Assembly: GCF_020497125.1 (NCBI RefSeq)
Contig: NC_059082.1
Coordinates: 60,218,948 to 60,282,947 of the forward strand
Length of the DNA: 64,000 nucleotides
Reading direction: 5' to 3'
From: Mauremys mutica
Lineage: Eukaryota; Chordata; Testudines; Geoemydidae
Under the pieces are notes generated by a model. It saw nothing but the letters and a program-made list of their open reading frames with translations. It was not told where the DNA came from and ran no database searches. Shown here in pieces: positions 48,257 through 58,703 of the stretch; the first letter of the stretch is position 1, and every line of letters begins with the position of its first letter. The position numbers and the translations under genes are program-made.

Positions 48257-49074
48257 CAGGTGGTGGTCGGTCCAGCAATCATCGGCTCCTCTCGTGACAC
48301 TGGTGATTTGGACATCTCTTAGATACTGTGTTCTTACAATTACATAGTCTCGGAGGTGCCACTGTTTTGAGTGGGGGTGTTGCTAAGTTGTTTTGTACTT
48401 GTTGCTTTGTCTGAAGATTGTGTTTGTGATCATAAGGTCATGCTCTGCACATTTTCCTAGTAAAAGGATGCCATTGGAATTGGTCTTGCCCACTCCTTCC
48501 TTCCCAGTGGTGCTACTCCATACGTTTAGAGTCTCGGCCAACTCTTGCATTAAAGTTCTCCTAAGAGAATTATCTTATCTGTTTTTGGAATGGATGACAA
48601 AATTTTATCAAGGTCAGTGTAGAAGGATTCTTTCTGTTCTTCTTCAACATCGAGATTTGGTGCATATGCACTGATGATAGTGGCAAATGACTTATTGAAC
48701 AATTGGATGTGGAGGGTCATAAGACACTCATTAATGATGATGGGGAGCTCAGTCAGGTGGTTTACTAGAAGGTTTTTGATTGCAAACCCAACACCGTGTA
48801 TTCGTCTGTCGCTTGTTGGTTTTCCTTTCCAGAAGGAAGTGTAACCACCACCCTCTTCCCTCAAGTGGCCTTCTTGGCCTCAAGGAGCACATCTTGTTTC
48901 ACTGAGAGCAGCGATGTTTATGTTGTACCTTGAGAATTCTCGGGCAACAATTGTTCTACATTTGGGTCTTTCACTTTTTGATTTGCCTAGTAGGGTACGG
49001 ACATTCCAAGTTGCAAAACACATTTTTGGTTTTCGACTGCATTGGGAGTGATCCCTCTGAACACAGTTCTCCAA
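48220..49074 (-). pseudogene. LINE endonuclease domain of copy 2
   Basis: The first frame (49074-48880) holds CFATWNVRTLLGKSKSERPK and NINIAALSETR. After a frame change, 48864-48550 continues with GGGYTSFWKGKPTSDRRIHG, FATIISAYAPN and DKIILLGEL. A third frame continues with GILLLGKCAEHDLMITNTIF, then WHLRDYVIV and WTDHHLVRS. These are the ordered blocks of an apurinic-type endonuclease: Asn in the first block, Glu in SETR, the Asp/His in the DHH-like end block. The key DF/N block near 48553 is altered at the frame change. It cannot be expressed as one protein. Confidence 0.85.
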
Positions 49075-49485
49075 CAGGTATGGTGGGACAGCCTATGTTT
49101 GGGGCACCTTTTCTAGCCCCTTCCCCATATGGGGTGAGCAGAGGAGTTTCTAAAAAGGCCTGCTCAGTCATGACCGCTGCTACTGAAAATGCCCCCCTCT
49201 CCCAGTCCAGGGGCACATGACGACCATCTTGCAGTAACTGCCTGTGTGTGGGTCTGTGACTAGGGACTCCTGGTGATCACTGCTTCATCCCCTGTTCTTC
49301 CGTTGAGGTCTTATGTTGGGTTGTGTTGTTCTGGGCTTCACTTTGTCTGGTACCTCGCCTTGGACCTTACCACCATGGATGACCCTACCAGGAGTACAGG
49401 ACTCCAGAGGGCATCACTCTTAGGGTCATAAGTATACACAAGCTTCTCTACCACGTCAAGGTGACAGCCCAAGGAGAAATGAATA

Positions 49486-50617
49486 GTACCTTACCATATC
49501 AGTAATCCAATTGACATTAATGGGATGGTCTTTAGCTCTGACCTTTGTCATGTGCATCAGAATCTGGACTGTTAATGCTTCTGGGATTCCATTGTGTCAT
49601 TTAATGATGTTAGGGTGCTTAGGGCCTTGGTGATAGGCATCATTTTATTATTTTTAAATCCAAATAAATACAATATATACACTATATCAGATTTTTAATC
49701 CCTTCAAAATATTCACCATGACAGTATTTTATACCAAAATATTCCGTTAGGAATATTTGCTACATTTAATGCATTTTCCTCTTCAGTATATCACCTGACT
49801 GTATGAGTTTCCCTACTTGTATTGTTGTTCTGGATAAACAAGACAATAAACCATCCTTTATTTTATATACCCCTATCGTGGCTCCTTCCCAGAAAACATA
49901 AGCACTTCTCACATCATAAACAAAATATCTCCAAGCATACTTGGGTGAAACACAGACTACGAGCACTGCAGACATGTGCAAGCAGGGCATTTTTCATTTG
50001 TAATAGTGTGCATTGGCTCCATGCATCCGAATTAAAAACAGCTTTCAAAGAGCTACTTCAGCAGCGTTCACAGTTTGCAGTGTCAAACCAGACCCACCAT
50101 AATAGAAAGCAATCTGTGCAAGTCTAAAAAGGATTAGCTTGAGTGACTTCCATTTTCTCCTTTCTGAATGGATGAACATGCAAAGTAGTTATTTCCTGTG
50201 GTTACATATTATATACAATTATGCCACTCGTGTGAATTATATTTTTCCTCTAGGAAAGTGTACAGCTTGCTGCTTTTTTATTGTGCTGTGTGGGCAGGTG
50301 CTCTTCTGCCTTTGAAAAGATTATAGATTAATCCATTCCCAACTTCTGCACCCCCCCTTCTGCAGAAAGATGTTTGTATTTTCTATCATGGAAGTGAGGT
50401 GGTGAATATTTTGGCTATATTTCATGGCAGACTTAAGGGCGGTGCCTTGCCTTCTCAACAGACTGAAGAGATCAGCTGGTCAAAGGATGTTTGACTATCT
50501 ACATGCCATGGCACGTATCTTGTCCCCAGTTTGCGGACATAAGTCACATAAAAATTGTTGCCCCTTTGGCCTAACCAGTTAGCCAATATGTGGGTCTTCC
50601 AGGGCTGTTTGCATTGG
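49486..50617. other. No gene seen
   Basis: AT-rich unassigned sequence with short ORFs only. Confidence 0.4.
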
Positions 50618-50956
50618 GAAATAATTAGGGATTTGGAACGCCTGCCATACGAGAAGAAATGCACAGTCAACTTCTGGAACTCCTTGCCAGAGGATGTTGT
50701 GAAGGCCAAGACTATTAACAGGGTTCAAAAAAGAAGTAGATAAATTCATGGAGGTTAGGTCCATCAAGGGCTATTAGCCAGGATGGACAGGGATGGTGTT
50801 TGCCAGAAGCTGGGAATAGGTGACAGGATGGATCACTTGATGATTACCTGTTCTCTTCATTCCGTCTGGGGCACCTGCATTGTCCACTGTTGGAAGACAG
50901 GATACTGGGCTAGATGGACCTTTGGTCTGACCAGTATGGCCATTTTTATGTTCTTA
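50618..50956 (+). mobile_element. CR1 LINE 3' end
   Basis: CTTGCCAGAGGATGTTGTGA (about 50682-50701), ATTCATGGAGGTTAGGTCCA, GGGCTATTAGCCAGGATGG, and GGGCTAGATGGACCTTTGG, ending with TTTTTATGTTCTTAA. This is the characteristic terminal part of a CR1 family common in turtles. It is 5'-truncated and has no usable ORF. Confidence 0.88.
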
Positions 50957-51004
50957 AGAGAAATCAGTGATATGAGTCAAGGATTTCCTGATTACAATGT
51001 TGTT

Positions 51005-51042
51005 TATATATATATATATAGACAGACAGACAAACACACACT
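51005..51042 (+). repeat. Compound (TA)n-(GACA)n-(CA)n microsatellite
   Basis: A TA run at about 51005-51020 is followed directly by GACAGACAGACA and ACACACAC. Confidence 0.9.
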
Positions 51043-51282
51043 GAACTATTTCCCTGAACACAGTAGAAACAAAAGCAGCAGACAGCTGCCTTCCTTGGAA
51101 ATCACCAAATGTGCCACTCCAGTGAGCTCTGTGCCTAAGAAGCAATGTCTTCTGCAACTCTTCAGGGTCACATTTGCAATTACTTCTCTAGACCTTGAGC
51201 CTGCAACACACCCAGGCAGCAAAACCAATATCTTAATCTATGTGTTTGCAACAGAGAGACCTCTGAGCCCACAAGGTTTAGC

Positions 51283-51533
51283 CAGGGCCAGCTCCAGGCA
51301 GCAGCTCAGCAAGCAGGTGCTTGGGGCGGCCAAGGGGAAGGGGCAACACATCGGGCTTTTTGGCAGCAATTCGGCGGTGGGTCCCTCAGTCCCTCTTGGA
51401 GGGAAGGACTTGCTGCCAAAGTGCCGCCGAAGAAGAAAGAGGCGTGGTGGAGCTGCCACCGATTACGATCGCAGCTTTTTACTTATTTTTTTCTCCGCTG
51501 TGTGGGGCGGCAAAAACCCTGAAGCTGGCCCTG
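51283..51533. mobile_element. hAT-type miniature element with perfect 8-bp duplication
   Basis: Ends: CAGGGCCAGCTCCAGGCAGC at the left and CTGAAGCTGGCCCTG at the right, inverted copies. The flanks GGTTTAGC (51275-51282) and GGTTTAGC (51534-51541) are identical 8-mers, the classic hAT duplication. The 251-bp body shares GGCAGCAATTCGGCGGTGGG and GGAGGGAAGGAC with the copies at 24.5 and 11.4 kb. The 282-residue ORF running from the CR1 tail through this element is a chance frame. Confidence 0.93.
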
Positions 51534-51695
51534 GGTTTAGCTCTGACCTTTGCCATGTGCCTCAGGCAGTCTGGGCCAGATTTTTAAAGGTGCTTTTGAA
51601 AATCCCTCCAGCCACCAATGTGTATCTTTAGGTACCTAAATACCTTTACAAATCTGGCCCTCCGTGCATTGTTTGTAGCTATCTCTAATACATAA

Positions 51696-51986
51696 AGGAT
51701 ACATCTACTCTGTGCAAAAAAACAAAGGACCAAACCATGACACTAAGTCTCAGAGCCCAGGTCAACTGACTCAGACTGCAGGGTTAGAAATAGAAGTGTA
51801 CATGTTCAGGCTCGGACTGGACCCTGGGCTCTGAGACTTTCACCTCTTGCAAGGTTTTAGAGCCTGGACTCCAGCCTGAGGCTGAATGTCTACATGGCTA
51901 TTTTTGCTCTGCAGCCTGCATCTAGTGAGTCCAAATCAATTCACCTGGGTGCTGCACGTTTTTTTCTTTGCAGAGTAGACATAGCT
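51696..51986. mobile_element. Harbinger-type miniature element with TAA duplication
   Basis: The left end is AGGATACATCTACTCTGTGC, followed by an A run. The right end read in reverse is AGCTATGTCTACTCTGCAAA, also followed by an A run. The flanking TAA (51693-51695 and 51987-51989) fits the 3-bp TWA preference of PIF/Harbinger elements. An internal inverted pair occurs at about 51750-51765 and 51822-51836 (GTCTCAGAGCCCAGG and CCTGGGCTCTGAGAC). Confidence 0.75.
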
Positions 51987-52052
51987 TAAATGATCCTTCC
52001 ATTGAGTCTGAAAGAGTGTTTGGCATGCCAATTGACTAGGACATTGGCTTTG

Positions 52053-52055
<3 letters not shown>

Positions 52056-52089
<34 letters not shown>
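52056..52089 (+). repeat. (GT)n microsatellite
   Basis: About 17 uninterrupted GT units. Confidence 0.95.
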
Positions 52090-52090
<1 letters not shown>

Positions 52091-52574
52091 GAAGGATTTG
52101 TTTTTACTGCATTGCTACCTTGAAGTAGAACTAAAGTTTTGCCCCTAACCTGACTCCCATCCACCAACAAAAACCTAGTTAAGTGGTGCTTTAAACTCAA
52201 GCTAGCTGGGTAAGCTGGCCCATCTGGGAGGTGGGTTGAAGTTCATTTTCTGCTGAGTTCAAGCTTCTAATGCAGAGAGAATGCAGCAGTTCAAGTAACT
52301 CATCAGCTGCTAAGCCAATCACTCTGTGTAGCTCTAGTGTTGGTCCCTCTCACTCCAGTGAGTGGAGTGACTCCAGTGAACTAACTCAGGCCTGGTCTAC
52401 ACTACAAACTTAAGTCAATATAAGACACATTAAGTTGATCTAATATGTGTCTAAACTACTGAGTCCCTTCCGCCGACCTAAGTGGCCTGTAAAGTCGATT
52501 TCTGTTCTTTATCTCCATGAGAGGCATAACACTTTATTCAACATCCATAGGATGGGGTTAGACTACACACTGCA

Positions 52575-52600
52575 CTGTGTAATTCAAATGAATTACACAG
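52575..52600. repeat. Perfect 26-bp palindrome beside the SINE
   Basis: CTGTGTAATTC, AAAT, GAATTACACAG: 11-bp arms without a mismatch around 4 bases, ending exactly at the SINE's G run. Confidence 0.85.
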
Positions 52601-52775
52601 GGGGGAGGGATAGCTCAGTGGTTTGAGCATTGGCCTGCTAAACCCAGGGTTGTGAGTTCAATCGTTGAGGAGGCCACTTAGGGATATGGGGGAAAAATTG
52701 GTCCTGCTAGTGAAGGCAGGGGGCTGGACTCAATGACCTTTCCGTTCTAGGAGATTGGTATATCTCCAATTATTA
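52601..52775 (+). mobile_element. tRNA-derived SINE nested in Harbinger copy 2
   Basis: It starts GGGGGAGGGATAGCTCAGTG (A box at 52611-52621), passes TGTGAGTTCAATCG (B box 52654-52664), and ends in a tail with GGCTGGACTCAATGACCTTT. It is the same family as the minus-strand copy at 10.7 kb, with a more diverged CR1-like tail. It interrupts the 5' leader of the transposon, so it inserted later than the transposon. Confidence 0.85.
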
Positions 52776-52923
52776 CCTTCCAGGAGGTGTCCCACAGTAC
52801 TCCACTGTGATCACTCTGGAGAGCCCTTTCAACTCCACTCATATCAGTCAGGTACATAGGAAACAGCCGCTCCCCTGTTAAAGCCCTAGGAGCTTTTGCA
52901 TTTTCATTTCCTGTTTGATTGGC

Positions 52924-53466
52924 ATGGAGAACTCGCCAGCACAGCTGATCATGGAAACTCAAGGCCACAAACACACTCCAGCATGGAGTACACAGGAGGT
53001 GGTGGATCTTATTGCTGTCTGGGGAGAGGAGTCTGTGCAGGCAGAGCTCCGATCCAGCAGAAGAAATGCTGACATCTATGCCAAGGTCACACACGGCATG
53101 AGAGACAAGGGCTACACCAGTGCCACACGAAAATAAAGGAGCTTCGGCAAGCATACCAGAAGACAAGGGAGGCGAACAGTCATTCTGGTTCTGCCCCACA
53201 GACATGCCGCTTTTATGAGGAGCTGCATGTGATTCTCAGCGGCAATCCCATCACTCCCCCAAAACACTCAGTGGAGACCTCCCAGGAGCCATGAGTGACC
53301 TCGAGCAACACTGAGGAGGACATTGTTGACTAGGAAGAGGAGAATGTGAGGCAGGCAAGTGGAAGATTCATTCTGCCCAACAGCCAAGCACTATTTTTAA
53401 CCCTGGAGCCCATCCCTTCACAGGACCAGTTGGCAGTGGAAAGTGACGCCGGGGAAGGCACTTCTG
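52924..53466 (+). pseudogene. Myb/SANT-like DNA-binding protein of Harbinger, exon 1
   Basis: The ATG at 52924 opens MENSPAQLIMETQ, then HTPAWSTQEVVDLIAVWGEE and RRNADIYAKVTHGMRDKGYT, the trihelix Myb/SANT-like pattern with spaced Trp/aromatic residues. One base shift near 53128-53131 moves the frame, after which KIKELRQAYQKTREAN and CRFYEELHVIL complete the domain. An acidic stretch follows (EEDIVD, a stop, EEENV), with two in-frame stops near 53295 and 53331. The exon ends at 53466 before GTGAGT, a good donor, and the reading frame joins exon 2 across the intron. In active elements this protein brings the transposase to DNA. The copy is inactive. Confidence 0.8.
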
Positions 53467-54339
53467 GTGAGTGCACATTTCCAGTCAAACTCTAGGGGTT
53501 ACACGCTATTATTTTTTATGTTTAATCAGGACAAAAAAGCAGATGTAGTGTGTATCGGTGTAGTGTGTACCAGCTATGCAGAGGGTGCTCTTCGAAAAAG
53601 ACTGTTTATGTGCAATGGCCTGGGAATCTTCCATGGAGGTACTCTGCTATCCTTTGCAGAAGGTTTCTGCGAAGGGCTGCTTTATTTCATCCACCACGGT
53701 GGGACACTTTCCTGTGCTACTCCAGTATTAACTCTGCTGACATCATTGCAGCACACAGCACTGAAGCATAAGGACCAGGTCTGTATGTACCCAGACGCTT
53801 GCAGCATCTGCTCCCTGGCCATCTCTGTTACCCTTAGGAGAGTGATATTGCATAGGGTCACCTGGGGGAAGTTTTCAATGCTAGCCCTTAAACCACAAAC
53901 AATTCAATAAGTAATCTCCCCCGCCCCCATTTGGTGATCACAAAACCATGCTTTCCCAAATGTGCCATGGTTGTGATTGGAAGGGATCACCATGTATTTC
54001 AAGCAGCATTTAAAAAAAAAGGGGGGGGGGTTTACACTGGTGCCTGTCCTCAAGCACCATCCAGGTTGCTAAGATATAGGGCTTTTCTCAAGTTTCAACC
54101 TGTGATCCCAAGGATGTCTTAAAAAAGCAGCAGCACAAGACCTCTTGCCCATGCCTCGTGGCCATACTCACCATGGCTGGAACAGCAAACCCAATTTTGC
54201 AATAGCTAGTGGTTGTGATTATGTTGTGGCTTGCAGCAAAGTGTATTGAGGGGTGTTTTTTAATAAAAAATAATTCACCTTGCACCAGAAACAATGTGTG
54301 CACTGTCAATGCTACCCTTGTGCTTTGCATTCCTTGCAG
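53467..54339 (+). other. Intron of the Harbinger Myb-like gene
   Basis: The segment starts GTGAGT and ends CAG, with both splice sites matching consensus, and the frame is kept across it. Parts of it (53630-53765, 53825-53875) recur in copy 1 at 19.86-20.1 kb. ORFs within it (such as 53443-53910) carry no known domain. A G run lies at 54021-54030. Confidence 0.65.
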
Positions 54340-54700
54340 CTGAAACCTTGTCCGTCAGCCCATCCTCCACACCAGGACAGAGACTTTCCCAGATTAGAAG
54401 GAGGAAAAAGACTCGGGAAGACCTGTTCAATGAGTTAATGCACGCCTCCGAGAGTGACAAGATGGAGCTCAGAGCATGAAGGATTACACTGTCTGAGAAC
54501 CTGGAAATGGACAGGGAGGACAGGCGAGCATGCAGGGAACAAGAGTGTGCCACACAGGAAAAGATGCTGCGGATTATGAGGGAGTAATCAGACACATTGA
54601 GGCATCTGGTTGAGGTTCAAGAAAGGCAGCTGGATGCAGAGTCCCTCTGCAGCCAATGCTGAACCTGCTGCCATCATCGCCCAGTTCTACATCCTCCTCC
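54340..54700 (+). pseudogene. Myb/SANT-like protein of Harbinger, exon 2
   Basis: The acceptor is TTTGCATTCCTTGCAG (54324-54339), with a pyrimidine-rich run. The frame continues from exon 1 into AETLSVSPSSTPGQ, RLSQIRRRKKTREDLFNELM and HASESDKMELRA, then a stop. The same frame resumes with a charged helical stretch (MDREDRRACREQECATQEKM) and VEVQERQLDAES. The basic RRRKK cluster and the following coiled-coil-like region are typical of these accessory proteins. Stops at about 54477 and 54586 interrupt it. Confidence 0.78.
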
Positions 54701-55251
54701 ACAAAATGTTTTATGAGGTGGGGGAGCTCGGTATCCCTGGCACTCAACACCAGGGAAAGGTACAAGGACCAGAAGGCGCCCATTCCCACACCTTTGATTG
54801 TTATTGCAGTGCATCTGTAAGCAAGCTTTCCTTGTTTCCCCCCACACACACAGTGTTATCAGCTCCTTTGCCCCCTTTGCTGTCTCTGTGTGTGTGCATA
54901 ATAATACTTAATGGATTGAGGAGAAAAGGCTTTTTAGTCATTCAACACATGGTGGCTGGTGGTGGTGGAGTTTACAGAGGAGAAAATGCAATGGAGGGGG
55001 CAGTTTGGTAAGGAACAAAACAGATAAGTGTCACATTACTCTGGCTCACTGGTTTTCAAAGCTTCACGGAGACGCAGAGCCCCTCAATGTGCTCTTCTTA
55101 TTATCCTGGTGTCTGGCTGCTCAAAATTGGCAGTCAGGCCATCTCCCTCAACCCCCTACCCCGGCAGAAACTTTTCTCCTTTTTTTCACAGATATGGAGC
55201 ACACAGCAGGCAGCTGTAACAATGGGGTTATTGCTTTCATTGAGGTCTAAT

Positions 55252-56016
55252 CTAGTAAGCAAACAGCATCAGTGACCTTTTTACATGCCCAAAGGCACAT
55301 TCCACCACCATTCTGCACTTGCTCAGCCTAAGGTTGAACTGCACCTTACTGCTATCCAGGCTGCTGGTGTATGGCTTCATGAGCAAGGAGTAGGCTGAGT
55401 CTCCCAGGATTACAACTGGCATTTCATCATCCCCAGTGGTTATTTTGCAGTCTGGAAAGAAAGTCCCTGCTTGCAGCTTTCTGAACAGACCTGTGTTCCT
55501 AAAGATGTGCACATGATGCACCTTTCCCGACCATCCTACACTGATGTCAGTGAAACAGCCCCTGTGATACACCAGCACTTGCAACACCATTAAGGACCCT
55601 TTTCAGTTTATGTACTCTTTGGCAGGATGGTCAGGTGCCAAAATAGGGATATGCATTCCATCTATCACCCCGCCACAGTTAGGGAACCACATCGTGGGAA
55701 AATCATCCACTATGTCCTGTACATTGCCCAGAGTCACTACCTTTCTTAGCAGAAGTCTGTTGATGGCCCTGCAAACTTGGATCACAACAGATCCCACGGT
55801 AGATTTACTCACTCCAAATTGATGCCCCACTGACTGGAAGCAGTCTGGCGTTGCAAGCCTCCACAGAGCTATCACCACTTGCTTCTCCACCGTCAGAGCA
55901 GCTCTCATTTTAGTATTGCTGCACTTCAGGGCTGGGGAAAGCTCTTCACGCTGTTCCTGGAAAGTGGCCTTATGCTGAAAGTTCTGCAGCCACTTCTCCT
56001 CATCCCATGGCCGCAT
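55252..56016 (-). pseudogene. Harbinger (HARBI1-like) transposase, copy 2, broken
   Basis: The first frame (56016-55603) carries LTVEKQVVIALWRLATP, a helix-turn-helix-like SVGHQFGVSKSTVG, and CGGVIDGMHIPILAP with the first catalytic Asp. A frame change near 55595 leads to 55590-55252 with FTDISVGWSGKVHHVHIFRN, where copy 1 has KVYDARIF. The second catalytic Asp is thus replaced by His. The Glu block (CRMVVECAFG) is kept. Relative to copy 1 a few residues are lost near 55385 (LLMKPY), and the C-terminus ends early. The enzyme cannot be active. Confidence 0.87.
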
Positions 56017-56652
56017 AATGATGCTGTCCTACCAGTCAGTGCTTGTTTCCCAGGCCCATAAATGGCACTCAACCGTGTCAAGGTGATGTGTGACTGTTGC
56101 CAGCAAATGTGAATTGTTCTGCTATATGTCTTCCAGCAAGGCTGCTTGTGTGGCATCATATTGTTCCAGGCGGCAGCTCCTGTATTGGCTGATGTAAATA
56201 CTGCAGGATAAGGCACAAGGTGTTTGTAATACTAACAACAACAGTGTATAGCTGAGCAAGGTCCAGGCTTATCATGCAATGACGTATGCACAGGTAACCC
56301 AGTCTTATGAAAAAAGGGTTGAAAAAGGCTTGGTTTGTTTGCCAAGGGATGCAGGGAGGGAGGTAAGTGCATCATGGGAAGCTACTGCCACATTCCCATA
56401 GCCACCCATACCAATGTTTTAGTCACATAAAGCATTGCAAGCCCAACCCAAAATTCCATGCAGCTACCTGCACTGTGGGATAGCTACCAACAGAGTGGTG
56501 TTCTGTGTGTGAATGCAAGCTCTGCTAGTGAGGATGCACTCTGCCAACACAATGAGTATACTGTGGACACGCAAGATCGACTTGCTTAAATTGGAGGCTC
56601 GATGTCGACTTACATAAGGTTGACTTAACTTTGTAGTGAAGACATGGCCTCA

Positions 56653-57000
56653 GCTAACTGTTGCAGTGACAGCAAAGCCCTAGGTCAGTCATTGCCTTTG
56701 GATCAAAGACTCAGCTGATGACAGCTATTAAACTCTTTCAGCATAACAATATCAAAGGAATCAAGGAAACTGTGACATACAGAACCACATGTTCCTTGGA
56801 TTTTGGTTGGTAAGCAGCCTGGTGATAATTTCAAGTTCTGGATCAACACTCAACTCACTTTTATAGCACATATTGAATCGTGGAACTTGCTTGTAAGGAA
56901 CTAGTAAGGACCAAAAAATCATACAGAATATGGTTTCTATGGATTAATAACTGCAATAGGAAAGGATAAATGTATTTTCTGATTCTAGTTTGAACTAGAT
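56653..57000. other. No gene seen
   Basis: Unassigned sequence between the Harbinger element and the next hAT element. Confidence 0.4.
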
Positions 57001-57388
57001 CAGTGGTTCTCAACCTTTCCAGACTACTGTACCCTTTCAGGAGTCTGATTTGTCTTGCCTACCCCCAAGTTTCACCTCACTTAAAAACTCCTTGCTTACA
57101 AAAATGTCACAGGACACTATTACTGAAAAATTGCTTACTTTCTCATTTTTACCATATAATTATAAAATAAATTGACTGGAGTATAAATATTGTACTTACA
57201 TTTCAGTGTATAGTATATAGAGCAGTATAAACAAGTCATTGTATGAAAGTTTAGTTTGCACTGACTTGACAAATGCATTTTATGTAACCTATTGTAAAAC
57301 TTGTCATGTATCTAGATGAGTAGATGTACCCCCTGGAAGACCTCTATGTACCCTCAGGGGTATGTGTAACCCTGGTTGAGAACCACTG
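57001..57388. mobile_element. hAT-type miniature element, CAGTGGTTCTCAACC ends
   Basis: The left end is CAGTGGTTCTCAACCTTTCC. The right end read in reverse is CAGTGGTTCTCAACCAGGGT. The flanks AACTAGAT (56993-57000) and AACTAGAT (57389-57396) are identical 8-mers. The AT-rich body of 388 bp has no ORF. This end sequence is a known widespread hAT miniature type in vertebrates. Confidence 0.95.
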
Positions 57389-57396
57389 AACTAGAT

Positions 57397-58703
57397 AACG
57401 TGGTATTACCAAATTCCTTGGGATAACGTTAATATAAAATAAATGCATCTCAGCAAGAAACATGTGGTTGGTTTTGTTGTTCATTAGAGGGAACACCACA
57501 ACTTATTCAGTTTCAAGTGTTTCACTGCTGGCCTTGGTGCTCGTAGTATGAATTGTAGTTATGGTGGCAATGCATTTCCAGAGGGAGACAAGGTGATAAC
57601 TCTTTAGATTGGTTATCTTTTTGCAAGAATAAATCTGGAGGGACGGATGAGACAAAATGTCATTGGATCAATGGTGGTACAGTCAGAGGAGGTATCCATT
57701 GCAGAGAAGGGATCTTTTGTATTGACAGACGGCCTGTCACATGATCTGTGGATTGTGCAGGATATGTGAAGTGAAATGCAAAGCAGGAGGAGGGTAAAGA
57801 AGGAAAATGCACCAAAAATGAGAAAAGCTATTGTTTATATTGTGGAAATACATCAAAGCTGGGCCCCATTCAACAGACACAGGAAGAGACTTTCAGAGTT
57901 GGCAATTTTAGGCCCTAATTCCACAAAGAATTATACATGGCTTAACTTTACGCAAAAATCACTGGAGCCTGAAGACCTGTAACAGACATCATTATTGCTG
58001 GCTAGCATAGATTTTTGCATCCATGCACTGTCCTGTTGAAGTCAGCATAACTGCTTGGGCAGGAGGATTGCAGATCCTGTTGCAGGATCAGGGCCTAAAA
58101 ATACAAAATTGTGGCTAAAGGATGGCAGAATGAGCTACAATAGGGGTTCTCAAACTTATATGAGCCTCTCCCTTGGCTTACAAAATGGGACTTCCCAGTG
58201 TAATTTAGCTGGAACATGGACCACTAATACACAGATTCTGTTAAAGGGGATTCTACTTTAAATAAATCCGTTCTTTGATCCTATTGTCTGTCTGTGCAGA
58301 AGCTAGGTGACCTTTAAAAGTGCAGACCTTAATATCAACAAAGATTTCAGGGCAGTATTTCTCAGTTTCAACATCAAAGTATGCTAGTGGGCGCTGCAAC
58401 CCCCCATGCGCCAGGTCACAACACTACTTACTCAGGTTTGGCTTAGCCAACACCTTAGTCAGGACAGAGGGGTGACCGGGACAAATTTGAATGACTGGGT
58501 TGCAACCCCATGAGTGAGTGGGAAGGCTCACCAGGCCTATCTACAAAGTTTGATGAACCCTCCCCCTCAATTCCCCTTGGAATGTATGTAACCCTGGTCT
58601 TTCCCAAGTTTGTTTCAAGTACAATTTTTTGAGATTCTGGACTCTCTTCTTTGTATTTATGCCTTGCCATTTTCTGAAGTGTTTTTATTATTTAACCCTA
58701 GGG
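57397..58703. other. No gene seen
   Basis: Unassigned DNA. 58142-58260 starts with a GGGGTTCTCAAACTTATATG that may be the end of another decayed hAT copy, but no partner end was found. Confidence 0.4.

Larger units (their letters stand above)
45935..49485 (-). mobile_element. APE-type LINE, copy 2, nearly full length
   Basis: On the minus strand the order is: a leader from about 49485 (GGCTGTCACCTTGACGTGG near 49455-49475), an endonuclease (about 49025-48220), a linker, a reverse transcriptase with YADD (about 47640-46705), a C-terminal region and a C2H2 zinc finger. The stop codon at 45967-45969 is followed by a short tail. Frames change several times, so it is a pseudo-element, but all domains are represented. 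It is the same family as copy 1 at 26-29 kb and the best local guide to the family. The clade is not assigned. RTE-like and Ingi/Vingi-like groups are candidates, since the latter are reported to carry C-terminal fingers. Confidence 0.85.
52389..56649. mobile_element. PIF/Harbinger DNA transposon, copy 2, complete boundaries
   Basis: The left end is GGCCTGGTCTACACTACAAA and the right end read in reverse is GGCCATGTCTTCACTACAAA, both going on to TTAAGTCAA. The flanks are TCA on both sides (52386-52388 and 56650-56652), a 3-bp duplication. The 4,261-bp element has the usual two genes facing each other: a Myb/SANT-like protein on the plus strand with one intron, and a DDE transposase on the minus strand. 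A SINE sits inside near the left end. Both genes are broken, so it is a dead but structurally complete element. Confidence 0.92.

Noticed and set aside
50783..51631. 282-residue ORF on the plus strand
   Set aside because: It runs from a CR1 3' end through microsatellites and a hAT miniature element, and has no domain of its own.
52601..52670. Possible tRNA gene on the plus strand
   Set aside because: It is the same SINE family, without a maintained anticodon arm or acceptor stem.
53443..53910. 155-residue ORF inside the Harbinger element
   Set aside because: It covers the intron between the two Myb-like exons and starts in another frame of exon 1.
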